DNA of 64,000 bases. Source: Streptomyces halobius (GTDB taxonomy: Bacteria > Actinomycetota > Actinomycetes > Streptomycetales > Streptomycetaceae). The position numbers were made by a program, and so were the translations under genes. The notes beneath the pieces are model-generated. The model was not told the DNA's origin and searched no databases. It saw only the letters and a list, made by a program, of their open reading frames with translations. The DNA lies in NCBI RefSeq assembly GCF_023277745.1, contig NZ_CP086322.1, positions 6,696,001-6,760,000 of the forward strand. Reading direction: 5' to 3'. This document shows, in pieces, positions 23,584 to 31,210 of the stretch; positions within the stretch are counted from its first letter, which is position 1; each line of letters begins with the position of its first letter.

Positions 23584-25217
23584 CGACGGCCGCCCGTACG
23601 GGCCGTGCCCCCTCCGCCGATGGTGCGCCCGTAGCGGGACGCGGCGGCGCTGGAACGCCCGGCCGTGTGCGCTGGCGAGTGCACCGTGGAGGCGGCGAGG
23701 CTCTCGGCCCAGAAGGCCATCGCGACGGAGTCCCCCCGGTCCGGGGAGCGGCCGAGCCGTGCGACGAGGTCCTCTTTGCGCTCCACCTGGATCCGGGGCG
23801 GCACGCCCGTGGTCACGTCCCATGTCGGGGCGGTGAGGTCCGAGAGCAGCAGGTCATCCGGCGGCAGCATCAACTCGGCGCCGAACGCGGGGTCGAGCAG
23901 CTCCCGCATCCGCCAGTACGCGGCGCTGCGCACGTTGGTGAAGCCCCATTCCCCGTCCCTGGTGCGCACTTTGGTCCTCGCGGCACCTGTGTAGGGCAGG
24001 ACGGGCACGCCGAGCTCGCGGAGCCGGTCCACCACGCCACCACCGACACCCATGGAGTCCACGACGGGCACCAGGCCAGTGTCCTCGTCGCCGACAGCGG
24101 CCTGGACGCGGGCGGTGGTCTGCATCGTGTCCTCCCGCTCATGGACGACCAGTTCCACGATGAGGTGGCCGTGACGGTGGGCGAGGACGGTTGCGTCTCC
24201 GCCAGAGCGGGCGACGTCCACGCCCAGCACGCGCCGCCCTTCCACCGGGGGCCGGCCGTCGGCGTCCCACGCAAGCCACCGTTCCACAGCAGCCTCCACC
24301 CAGGCGAGCGGGATGACGCCGTCCTCGTCCGCAGCCCGGAACTCACCCAGCACACGGTTCGCGTACAGGGCGGAGTCCTCGCCCCACTGCCGGGCGCGCT
24401 GCTGCGCCCAGTCCGGGCTGATACGGCCGGCAGCGACGGCCTCCGCGAGGGTGACGTGCCGGGTATACCAGTCCTCAAGTCCCGGGGCGCGGCGGTGGAT
24501 GTCGTAGAACCGGCCCGAGGTCGGCCCCGGCGTACTGATGGCGAGGGCGAATGCCTCCGGCAGCCCGTCCATCCGTCCGCCGGAGAACGCGCCCTCGATG
24601 GCGTCCCACGTGGCGTCCGGCACAACCTTGGCCTCGTCCACGAGGTACAGCAGGGAGTCCGCGTGGGCGCCCTCGATCAACTCGGCTTTGCTGGACGCGA
24701 CCGCCGAGGCGGCGCCGTGCACCAACTTGAGGTTGAGGGAAAGTAGTTCGGACAGCTCGCTGAACGGCTCCCGTCCGAGCACGTCCCAGCGGATGCGCCG
24801 TGCCCACTTGTGGATCTCCGGCCACAGGTAGACGGACAGGTGGCGCCACGCGCTCGCCGTGGTGAGCACCTTCCAGTCCACCCCGGCCGCATCCCGGGTG
24901 GTGGCGAACCACAGCACCACCCAGGCGGCCGTGCCGGTCTTGCCCAGACCATGAGGCCCGCGTACCGCGACGCGGCGCCGGGGCGGCAGGGCGTCCAGCA
25001 CGTCTCCCTGGTACGGGGTGACGCCCTGACCCTCCGGCCAGTCCAGGACCTCCCGCGCCCAGGCGGCCGGCCGGTACATGTACCGCTCCTGGGCCTGCAA
25101 CCGGCGCTCCAGGCCGGCGAGATGGGGGCGCAGCTCGGCCGGAGCCCCCCGGGCGAGGCGCAGCCGGTCCGCGCGGGGCATCTGCCGGTAGGCGGCCTCC
25201 GCGTCACGCGTCAGCAT
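23580..25217 (-). CDS. Terminase large subunit
   Basis: 545 residues. Walker A-like 'VRGPHGLGKTGTAAW' near residue 90, Walker B 'SLLYLVDEAKVV' near 190, a motor-domain 'AISTPGPTSGRFYDI', and a nuclease domain beginning 'VLGVDVARSGGDATVLAH' near 330. Later 'VVDSMGVGGGVVDRLRELG' and 'DRGDSVAMAFW' carry the remaining acidic residues of the RNase H-like nuclease. It overlaps the small subunit gene end. It cuts and pumps phage DNA into the head. The last 40 residues are a low-complexity tail. Confidence 0.9.
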   Translation of the reverse strand: MLTRDAEAAYRQMPRADRLRLARGAPAELRPHLAGLERRLQAQERYMYRPAAWAREVLDWPEGQGVTPYQGDVLDALPPRRRVAVRGPHGLGKTGTAAWVVLWFATTRDAAGVDWKVLTTASAWRHLSVYLWPEIHKWARRIRWDVLGREPFSELSELLSLNLKLVHGAASAVASSKAELIEGAHADSLLYLVDEAKVVPDATWDAIEGAFSGGRMDGLPEAFALAISTPGPTSGRFYDIHRRAPGLEDWYTRHVTLAEAVAAGRISPDWAQQRARQWGEDSALYANRVLGEFRAADEDGVIPLAWVEAAVERWLAWDADGRPPVEGRRVLGVDVARSGGDATVLAHRHGHLIVELVVHEREDTMQTTARVQAAVGDEDTGLVPVVDSMGVGGGVVDRLRELGVPVLPYTGAARTKVRTRDGEWGFTNVRSAAYWRMRELLDPAFGAELMLPPDDLLLSDLTAPTWDVTTGVPPRIQVERKEDLVARLGRSPDRGDSVAMAFWAESLAASTVHSPAHTAGRSSAAASRYGRTIGGGGTARTGGRR

Positions 25218-25629
25218 CGTCGGCCGGCGCGTTGCGGATGATCTCCATCAGGTCCTCGGCGGTGATCTGCCCAGTGACGTCAAGATCCAGCTTGTCCGGC
25301 TCTGCCAGCCCGTACAGCTTGACCACACGGTCCGTGAGCCGCGCGGCAGTCTCCACGGCTTTGAGATCGCCCTTGAGCGCCTTGGGCCACACGGCGGCCA
25401 GGAGCCGGTGGTACCGGCGGGCCTGGATATCCCGCAGCGTCCCGGCCTCCTTCTTCACGTCGGACAGGTTGGCGTGGAGCGCACGGTCCACGTCGGTGTG
25501 GGCCGCGCCTCTGGAGGCGTAGCCGAGGCGTTCGGCGATCGTCTCGTAGTCCAGGCCGGCGAGCACCATCTGAATCGCGTTCTTGCGGCGCTCAGCGACC
25601 TCGGCCCTCTTGGCTTTACTGGCGCTCAT
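25204..25629 (-). CDS. Terminase small subunit (DNA recognition)
   Basis: 141 residues starting MSASKAKRAEVAERRKNAIQ. An N-terminal helix-turn-helix 'LAGLDYETIAERLGYASRGA' is followed by a long helix 'VKKEAGTLRDIQARRYHRLL', as in small terminases that bind the pac/cos site. The C-terminal 'ITAEDLMEIIRNAPADD' may contact the large subunit, whose gene it overlaps by 14 nt. It is the first gene of the packaging unit. Confidence 0.85.
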   Translation of the reverse strand: MSASKAKRAEVAERRKNAIQMVLAGLDYETIAERLGYASRGAAHTDVDRALHANLSDVKKEAGTLRDIQARRYHRLLAAVWPKALKGDLKAVETAARLTDRVVKLYGLAEPDKLDLDVTGQITAEDLMEIIRNAPADDADA

Positions 25630-25694
25630 CCGTCACCGCCTCCGTTCGCATGTCTCCGTTCGCATGTCCCTATTGGTTCGCACATCCGGCCTGG

Positions 25695-26306
25695 TTAGGA
25701 CATGAGGCGGTGGAGCTCGGCGCGCGCCTCGGGGTCCTGTTGGAAGCGGCCGGTGTAGGAGGCGGTGACCATGACGGAGCCGGGCTTACGGGCGCCTCGG
25801 TGGGCCAGGCAGCCGTGTTCGGAGCGGATGATGCACGCGGATCCGAGAGGCGACAGGTGGGCGTCGAGGGCGGCCGTGACCTGGCGGGTGAGCTGTTCCT
25901 GTGTCTGGAGGCGCCGGGCGTACACGTCCAGGACGCGGGGGAGCTTGGACAGGCCGGCGACGGGGGCACCCGGGGCGGGCTGGTAGGCGATGTCCGCGTG
26001 GCCGGTGAAGGGCAGCATGTGGTGCTCACACAGGGCCGTGAACGGTACGCCGGTGACGACGATGGGCCCGCCGTCGTGGTCCACGGGGAAGGTGCGGGCG
26101 AGGTGAACGGCCGGGTCCTCGTCGTATCCGGCAGTCATCTCCGTGAGGGCGCGCAGCACGCGGGCCGGGGTGTCGACCAGGGCGGGGCTGTCCGGGTCCA
26201 GTCCTCGGGCGGTGAGCCAGGCGCGCAGGCCGTCCGCGTAGGCGCCGGCGGCGGCCGTGGCCAGGTCGGCGGGGGCGGTCGGGGTGCGGGTGGGTGCGGT
26301 GCTCAT
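25695..26306 (-). CDS. folE: GTP cyclohydrolase I (FolE), phage 7-deazaguanine pathway
   Basis: 203 residues. Family motifs: 'DTPARVLRALTEMTAGYDED', 'VTGVPFTALCEHHMLPF' (C93, H95, H96), 'GLSKLPRVLDVYARRLQTQE', 'SEHGCLAHRGARKPG' (H164, C166) and 'VTASYTGRF'. The Cys and His are zinc ligands. The enzyme converts GTP to dihydroneopterin triphosphate, the first step to 7-deazaguanines. The start shares one base with the queE stop, so it is the last gene of a folE-queE-queD run. The context of QueD and QueE points to base modification rather than folate synthesis. Confidence 0.9.
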   Translation of the reverse strand: MSTAPTRTPTAPADLATAAAGAYADGLRAWLTARGLDPDSPALVDTPARVLRALTEMTAGYDEDPAVHLARTFPVDHDGGPIVVTGVPFTALCEHHMLPFTGHADIAYQPAPGAPVAGLSKLPRVLDVYARRLQTQEQLTRQVTAALDAHLSPLGSACIIRSEHGCLAHRGARKPGSVMVTASYTGRFQQDPEARAELHRLMS

Positions 26307-27034
26307 CAGCGTGCCCTTTCGTCGCCCCACGCGTGGACGTGGAGCCGGGTGGTCAGGTTGAAGCCCGCGCGGATGGCAGGGTCCGCGAGGAGGCGCAGCC
26401 GCTCGTCCAGTTCCCCGGTGGTGGTGCCCTCGGGCATGACCCACACCTCGTGCGGGGGGATGCCGTACGCGGCGGTGTGGGCCGCGGCCTCCTGGATGTC
26501 GGCGGGGGTGCGGCACACGAACTTGAAGGCGGCCCGGCCCGTGTGGTGGAGCGCGGTGAGGGCGTCCGGGCGGATCCGCTTGTCCGTCGGGTCGTTGGAG
26601 TGGGTGAGCTTTGGGGAGACGTTGAAGCGGGTGACGGCCGCGGCCGTGGCCGGTGTGGGGGCGAGGGTGCCGTTTGTCTCGACCTCCACCTCCACGCCGG
26701 CGACGTTGAGCGTGGCCAGCAGTGCGGCCCATCCGGGCTGTTGCTGGTGCAGCAGTGGTTCCCCGCCCGTGATGACCACGATGCCGGGGCTACCTTCCAG
26801 GACGCGGGCGACGAGCTCCGGTACGGGGGTGCGGGTGAGCTCGGCGCGCAGGTCGAAGCGGGTGGCGTCCCACGTGAACGGGGTGTCGCACCATGAGCAG
26901 GCGAGGTTGCAGCCGCCCAGGCGGAGGAAAGAGGCTCGGCGCCCCATGCTTGGGCCTTCGCCCTGAACGGTGGGCCCGAACACCTCCGCGACGACCAGCG
27001 TGTCAGCCGTGGTGTCGGGGGCCGGGGCGGTCAC
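26306..27034 (-). CDS. queE: 7-carboxy-7-deazaguanine synthase (QueE), radical SAM
   Basis: 242 residues. 'VFGPTVQGEGPSMGRRASFL' is followed by the cluster motif 'CNLACSWCDTPF' (C42, C46, C49; C-x3-C-x2-C), 'ITGGEPLLHQQ', 'VEVETNGTL' and 'FNVSPKLTHS'. These are diagnostic for QueE, which rearranges 6-carboxytetrahydropterin to 7-carboxy-7-deazaguanine with SAM and a 4Fe-4S cluster. It overlaps the queD stop by 4 nt. Length is usual for the family. Confidence 0.92.
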   Translation of the reverse strand: MTAPAPDTTADTLVVAEVFGPTVQGEGPSMGRRASFLRLGGCNLACSWCDTPFTWDATRFDLRAELTRTPVPELVARVLEGSPGIVVITGGEPLLHQQQPGWAALLATLNVAGVEVEVETNGTLAPTPATAAAVTRFNVSPKLTHSNDPTDKRIRPDALTALHHTGRAAFKFVCRTPADIQEAAAHTAAYGIPPHEVWVMPEGTTTGELDERLRLLADPAIRAGFNLTTRLHVHAWGDERAR

Positions 27035-27459
27035 GGTGCGGTCCAGGTGGCGGCGTTGACGTGCGTCTCGCTCACGCGGACCTGGGTGACCCGGGCGCCG
27101 GGCGCGCGCACCAGCTCCGTCAGGGCCTCACCGGCGACTCGGGCCAGCAGGCCGGCGACGTTCTCCACGGTGGGCCACCCGGGCACCTGGTGGACCTTGC
27201 AGCCGTGGGCGGCCAGCAGTGGGACGAGCGGGTCATCCGGGCCGAGCATGACGCCGTGGTCCAGGTGCTCGTCGATCCACCGGCGCAACTGCTTCTTGAA
27301 GGGGCTGAATTCCACGACCAGGCCTTGCGCGAGTTCCGGGGACTCGGCAGTGACCTCGGCCCACCAGGAGTGGCCGTGGAGGCTCTGGCACTTGCCGGGC
27401 AGGTGCGGCAGGCGGTGCCCGGTCTCGAAGTTGTGGCGAACCGTTACGGCGTGCGACAT
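27031..27459 (-). CDS. queD: 6-carboxytetrahydropterin synthase (QueD)
   Basis: 142 residues. 'VRHNFETGHRLPHLPGKCQS' followed by 'LHGHSWWAEV' gives the zinc ligands H15, H28 and H30 and catalytic C24; 'VVEFSPFKKQLRRWIDEHLD' with 'HGVML' and 'WPTVENVAGLLA' and the terminal 'RVSETHVNAATW' complete the family pattern. It converts dihydroneopterin triphosphate to 6-carboxytetrahydropterin. It lies between queE and an unknown gene, with one-base or four-base overlaps on both sides. Confidence 0.92.
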   Translation of the reverse strand: MSHAVTVRHNFETGHRLPHLPGKCQSLHGHSWWAEVTAESPELAQGLVVEFSPFKKQLRRWIDEHLDHGVMLGPDDPLVPLLAAHGCKVHQVPGWPTVENVAGLLARVAGEALTELVRAPGARVTQVRVSETHVNAATWTAP

Positions 27460-27887
27460 CACTGGGCTCCCTGCTCGTAGGGGCGGGCGACGGTGTAGCG
27501 GGTGGTGGAGTTGTCGTGGCCGATGGCGTCGTGGACGCCGACGACGTCCAGGTGGAGGGCGCGCAATGCGTACTGGCCGCCCCACTCCTCCCACTCCGGC
27601 GCGATGTAGCCGTCCAGATGGGCCCAGAGCCGGTCCGCGACGTCCTCGTTCGTGGCGTCCTTGAAGGGGCGGCGGGTCAGCTCGTGGATACGGGTCTCCA
27701 GGGCGGCGTTCGTGTCCGCGAAGGAGGGGTATCCGTGCCGGCCGATCGTGTCGTAGACGACGGTGACGGCCCCGGTGTGGGAGTGGGCGCGCAGTCCCAT
27801 GGGCCGGTTGACGTTGGTGAAGAAGATCGCGAAGGGGCCGACCTCGACGGTACGGATCAGCGGCTCGGGCTCGGGGTTGGTGGTCAT
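27459..27887 (-). CDS. Unknown protein of the 7-deazaguanine run
   Basis: 142 residues starting MTTNPEPEPLIRTVEVGPFA. Further visible: 'IFFTNVNRPMGLRAHSHTGA', 'VVYDTIGRHGYPSFADTNA', 'FKDATNEDVADRLWAHLDGY' and 'LHLDVVGVHDAIGHDN'. His and Asp are frequent, but I recognise no family. It overlaps queD (one base) and the transglycosylase-like gene (four bases), so it is expressed with them and may help in modification or regulate it. Confidence 0.75.
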   Translation of the reverse strand: MTTNPEPEPLIRTVEVGPFAIFFTNVNRPMGLRAHSHTGAVTVVYDTIGRHGYPSFADTNAALETRIHELTRRPFKDATNEDVADRLWAHLDGYIAPEWEEWGGQYALRALHLDVVGVHDAIGHDNSTTRYTVARPYEQGAQ

Positions 27888-28813
27888 GGGGTGGGTGCCT
27901 CCTGTCGGGCTGCCTGGATACCGGCCGCGGCGTGGTAGAGGTTGGTGGAGTTGGCTTCAGCCAGGTACAGGTGGAGACCCGGGGTGGCAGGGCGTGCCCC
28001 GCCCCGGGTGACGGGGTTGTGGGGGCCGGGCGGGATGGTGATGGGGCCGTGACGGGCGCGGAGGTATTCCTCCGCGCGGCGCCACGCGACGGCCGCGAGG
28101 GCAATGGCGTCCGTGCGGCTGTAGGTCTTGCGAGTGGCAAGGGACAGCGGGCTGATGTGGTGGGCGCGCACCAACTCCCGGTGCCGTAGCAGGGCGTCGC
28201 GATCGCGCATCATGAAGTTCGTCCAAGTGCCGTTACTGGGGTCGAACATCTGGATCACCCCGAAGCGGAACCCCTGGCCCCAGGAGGATGAGTCCACGCT
28301 GTAGAACGGGAACTCCCGCAACGCGCGCCACACAGTCATGCCGAACCCGTGGAAGACGGCCCGGCCGTCAGCGAGCCTGAAGGCCTTAGCGAGCCACGGC
28401 AGTACCTCGCTGACCGGGTTGCCCAGCAGCTTGCCGAGGGCGATGTACGTGTAGCCCTCGTCCAGGTAGCGCTCCAGGTACTCCCATGGGTCGCCGGTGT
28501 GGAAGACGGGGATCGGCTCCAAGCCGTAGAGCTCCAGTTCCTTCTGGTTGCGCCACGTGGCCTCCGGGCCGCCGATGACGTCCAGGTTGGCGTACAGGGT
28601 CAGTTCCCGGTCCCACTTCTGGCACCAGGAGGCGTAGTCCTCCAGGGTCAGGTGGATGCCCATGGTGCGCGCGGAGTGGGCGCCGGAGTCCCCGAAGATC
28701 ATGTTCACCGGGGTGGCGAGCTTGCCGGTGAACTTCCGCATGTCCTTCGGGCGCCAGAACGCGAACGAGCACAGGGCCTTGAACGGCTGGTCGGTGCCGC
28801 CGAGAGTGTTCAT
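27884..28813 (-). CDS. TGT-like deazaguanine DNA transglycosylase (DpdA-like)
   Basis: 309 residues from an ATG at 28813 that overlaps the upstream stop. It has the outline of tRNA-guanine transglycosylase barrels as reduced in phage DpdA: 'MIFGDSGAHSARTMGIHLTL' (D42), 'ANLDVIGGPEATWRNQ' (D78), 'LEPIPVFHTGDPWEYLERYL', 'YIALGKLLG', 'AVFHGFGMTVWRALREFPF' and 'YSVDSSSWGQGFRFG' (D174, a candidate nucleophile). DpdA proteins exchange guanine in DNA for a 7-deazaguanine base. Its coupling to queD, queE and folE makes this the most likely role. The zinc-binding end of bacterial TGT is not evident. Assigned by motif pattern and context. Confidence 0.7.
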   Translation of the reverse strand: MNTLGGTDQPFKALCSFAFWRPKDMRKFTGKLATPVNMIFGDSGAHSARTMGIHLTLEDYASWCQKWDRELTLYANLDVIGGPEATWRNQKELELYGLEPIPVFHTGDPWEYLERYLDEGYTYIALGKLLGNPVSEVLPWLAKAFRLADGRAVFHGFGMTVWRALREFPFYSVDSSSWGQGFRFGVIQMFDPSNGTWTNFMMRDRDALLRHRELVRAHHISPLSLATRKTYSRTDAIALAAVAWRRAEEYLRARHGPITIPPGPHNPVTRGGARPATPGLHLYLAEANSTNLYHAAAGIQAARQEAPTP

Positions 28814-29508
28814 GCCGCGGCCTCGGCGCGGTGCTTCTCCACCTCGTCCAGCAGGTGGTGGAGCTTGGCCTCGTCGTCCTTGCCGAGGTGGGCGTCCAGG
28901 GCCAGGCGCCACCGGTCGAACGTCTCGGAGTCCACGGTCAGTTTGATCTGCGGGCGGAACACGTCCTCGTTCGGCTCGCCGTGGTGCTCGGCGAGCTGCT
29001 GTACTTCGTCCGGCGGGGCGGCGAGCAGGGCGGTGATGTCCTCGACATCCTGGGGTGTGTAGCCGGTGCCGTCCAGGTCTTCCAGGGAGCCCAGCAGTTC
29101 CGACAGGGCTTCGAAGTCGTACGTGCCGAGGTCTGCGGCCCGGTTGTCCACGATGTTGATGCGGCGTGCGGTGTCCTCGTCGCACGTGACGAGCTCGCAG
29201 CGGGCGCCGGGCTCCCATGCCGGGTCGTTCTGGCAGATGCCGCACGGCTTGGTGCCGCCGCTGGTCTTGACGGTCTGGCCGCAGTCGCCGGAGCCGTGGG
29301 CGTCGAGGGCCTGCATGGTGTGGTTGCCGGCGAGGACGATCAGCGGCCCGTCGGTGATCTGCCGGACGACGAGGGAGCGGTACTGCCCGTTGCGGCGGAG
29401 GCTCTGGAGGATGGTGTCGACGTTGCCGCGCTTGGCATTGCCGGGGAACGGGGTGAGCTCATCGAGCGGGAGGTGCGCGGTGCGGACGTAGGTGGCCTGT
29501 TCGGTCAT
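28810..29508 (-). CDS. ParB/Srx-like domain protein, paralogue 1
   Basis: 232 residues from an ATG at 29508 with GGGGAG upstream. The ParB-N pattern is clear: 'LDELTPFPGNAKRGNVDTIL', 'SLRRNGQYRSLVVR', 'LIVLAGNHTMQALDAHGSGD' and 'TARRINIVDNRAADLGTYD'. An insert with C-x2-C and further Cys ('PCGICQNDPAW', 'RCELVTCDED') suggests a metal site. ParB-like phage proteins may be nucleases, NTP-binding switches or modification partners. It overlaps the DpdA-like gene by 4 nt, linking it to the modification locus. Confidence 0.8.
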   Translation of the reverse strand: MTEQATYVRTAHLPLDELTPFPGNAKRGNVDTILQSLRRNGQYRSLVVRQITDGPLIVLAGNHTMQALDAHGSGDCGQTVKTSGGTKPCGICQNDPAWEPGARCELVTCDEDTARRINIVDNRAADLGTYDFEALSELLGSLEDLDGTGYTPQDVEDITALLAAPPDEVQQLAEHHGEPNEDVFRPQIKLTVDSETFDRWRLALDAHLGKDDEAKLHHLLDEVEKHRAEAAA

Positions 29509-29565
29509 GCGGGGCACTCCCCTGTTGGTGGTGGGCGGACTCGAGGACGCGGGTGCTGTACGGGG

Positions 29566-30288
29566 TCACTGGGGTGCGGCGCGGGCGCGGTCCAGCAGGT
29601 AGTGGAACCGGGCGGCGTCGTCCCCGGGGTTGGGGCAGGAGGCGGTGAGGTCGTAGAAGTCGTCCCGGGCCTCCGGGGGGACGGTGAACCGCAGCACGGG
29701 CCAGAGGCCGTCGTCCTCCGGGTGCCGGTAGGTGTCGGCCAGTTCCTCGATCGTCGGCGGCGGGGCCAGGAGGCGCAGGACGTCGCTCTCCGTGTAGCCG
29801 GTGGCCTCGTAGTCCTCGTCCATGAAGCTGAGGAGGTCGGCCAAGGCGTCAGGGTCGTAGCTGCCGAGGTCCGCGGCCCGGTTGTCGACCAGGTTGATCC
29901 GGCGCGCGGTGTCCTCATCGCACGTGACGAGCTCGCAGCGCGCGGCCGGCTCCCATGCGGGATCGTTCTGGCATACCCCGCATAGGCGTTGTTCGCCATC
30001 CACGGTGAAGGACTGGCCGCAGTCCCCGGAGCCGTGGGCGGTGAAGGCGGCCATCGTGTGGTTCCCCGCGAGGACGATGAGCCGGGGGGAGGGCCTCCGG
30101 AGCTCGCCGGTCGCGGCTAGGTCCGGCTCCGGGGCGGGGATGTGCTGGACGACGAGGGAACGGTACTGACCGTGTCGGCGCAGGCTCGCGAGGATGGTGT
30201 CGGTGTCCCCGCGTTTGGCGTTGCCGGGGAACGGGGTCAACTCCCGGAGCGGCACGAGTGCGGTGCCCTGGTAGGTCGCCTGTGTCAT
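29566..30288 (-). CDS. ParB/Srx-like domain protein, paralogue 2
   Basis: 240 residues. Same order as paralogue 1: 'LRELTPFPGNAKRGDTDTIL', 'SLRRHGQYRSLVVQH', 'LIVLAGNHTMAAFTAHGSGD', 'LCGVCQNDPAWEP', 'CELVTCDEDTARRINLVDNR'. A variable segment of about 15 residues (PDLAATGELRRPSP) lies before the GNHT motif. The C-terminal half differs more. Its 5' leader resembles that of paralogue 3 (a shared GCTTATCCT element), so gene and leader were duplicated together. Function inferred only at family level. Confidence 0.8.
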   Translation of the reverse strand: MTQATYQGTALVPLRELTPFPGNAKRGDTDTILASLRRHGQYRSLVVQHIPAPEPDLAATGELRRPSPRLIVLAGNHTMAAFTAHGSGDCGQSFTVDGEQRLCGVCQNDPAWEPAARCELVTCDEDTARRINLVDNRAADLGSYDPDALADLLSFMDEDYEATGYTESDVLRLLAPPPTIEELADTYRHPEDDGLWPVLRFTVPPEARDDFYDLTASCPNPGDDAARFHYLLDRARAAPQ

Positions 30289-30454
30289 GGCCTGGTCCCC
30301 TTATCGCGTGGTGGCAGCGGAAGAGGATAAGCGGAGGGCGCGCCTTGCTCCCGTGGATGGTCTCTATGCCTGATCAGAAACGGAGTTGATGTGGGCGAGG
30401 CCCGTATGCGGATGTGGCCCGCCGGGCCGGTAGCGGGCGTCGTCGCGGGCCGGG

Positions 30455-31210
30455 TCAGGGGGCGGTGCGGCGGGCGGCGCGTTTGGTGTCCCGCTCGGCC
30501 TGCCACTGCCGGAACGAGCGGCCGGCCATGCGGCGTTTGAACTGCGGGATGTTGTTCGCGGGGATGCCGACCGGGGCCGGGCCGAGGACGGCCAGGAGAT
30601 CGCTCGCGTCCTGAGAGTGGTATCCGGCCGAACGGATGGCGGCTTCGTCCGGGAAGACGTCCGCGACGCGGTCACCGGGCCGGATGAGGTGGTCCTGTTT
30701 GCCGCCGTAGGAGAACACCCACCGGAGGTTCCGGGGCGGCGCGGGCTCCACCAGGCGCCTGAACCTGCTGATCTCCTTCGTGTAGCAGTAGAAGTTCACC
30801 GAGGGGCGGAACGCGACCAGGCGCAGCCAGGCGGCCAGGTAGTGGTCGCTGAAGAAGTCGCCGGCATCGTGGATGCGGATCCAGCCGCCGCGGTGGCGGG
30901 GGTGCGCGAGCTCGGCGGCCATCTGCCGTTGCCAGCCCGGGAGGTCGTCCAGCACGTACTGGAGGTTTTGTTGGTGGCGCTCAACCACCCCGGGGAAGTT
31001 GTACGTTCCGTTCCTGGCGTAGCAAGCCTGGGCGCAGACCCCGGCGGCCGGGCAGGTCTTGATGACCCGTCCGTCCCGGAGCCTGGTCGCAAGGGCTGGG
31101 ATGGTCCAGTTCCACACGCCGTCCGCGCGCAGTTCGCTGTTCTGGGTCAAGAGTTGGTCCGGGCGCCTTGGGCGTCGGCGCCGGGGTGCCGGGAGGCGGA
31201 CGGTGCTCAT
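30455..31210 (-). CDS. Gp88-like protein with Fe-S-type Cys motif
   Basis: 251 residues. 'LTQNSELRADGVWNWTIPAL' precedes 'KTCPAAGVCAQACYARNGTY' with C53, C59 and C63 (C-x5-C-x3-C). Then 'HDAGDFFSDHYLAAWLRLVA', 'NFYCYTKEISRFRRL', 'RWVFSYGGKQDHLI' and a basic tail. This matches a family of mycobacteriophage and Streptomyces phage proteins called gp88-like, with unknown reaction; the Cys cluster and barrel-like pattern hint at a radical-SAM-related enzyme. It overlaps ParB-like paralogue 3 by 4 nt and lies in the modification locus. Confidence 0.75.
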   Translation of the reverse strand: MSTVRLPAPRRRRPRRPDQLLTQNSELRADGVWNWTIPALATRLRDGRVIKTCPAAGVCAQACYARNGTYNFPGVVERHQQNLQYVLDDLPGWQRQMAAELAHPRHRGGWIRIHDAGDFFSDHYLAAWLRLVAFRPSVNFYCYTKEISRFRRLVEPAPPRNLRWVFSYGGKQDHLIRPGDRVADVFPDEAAIRSAGYHSQDASDLLAVLGPAPVGIPANNIPQFKRRMAGRSFRQWQAERDTKRAARRTAP

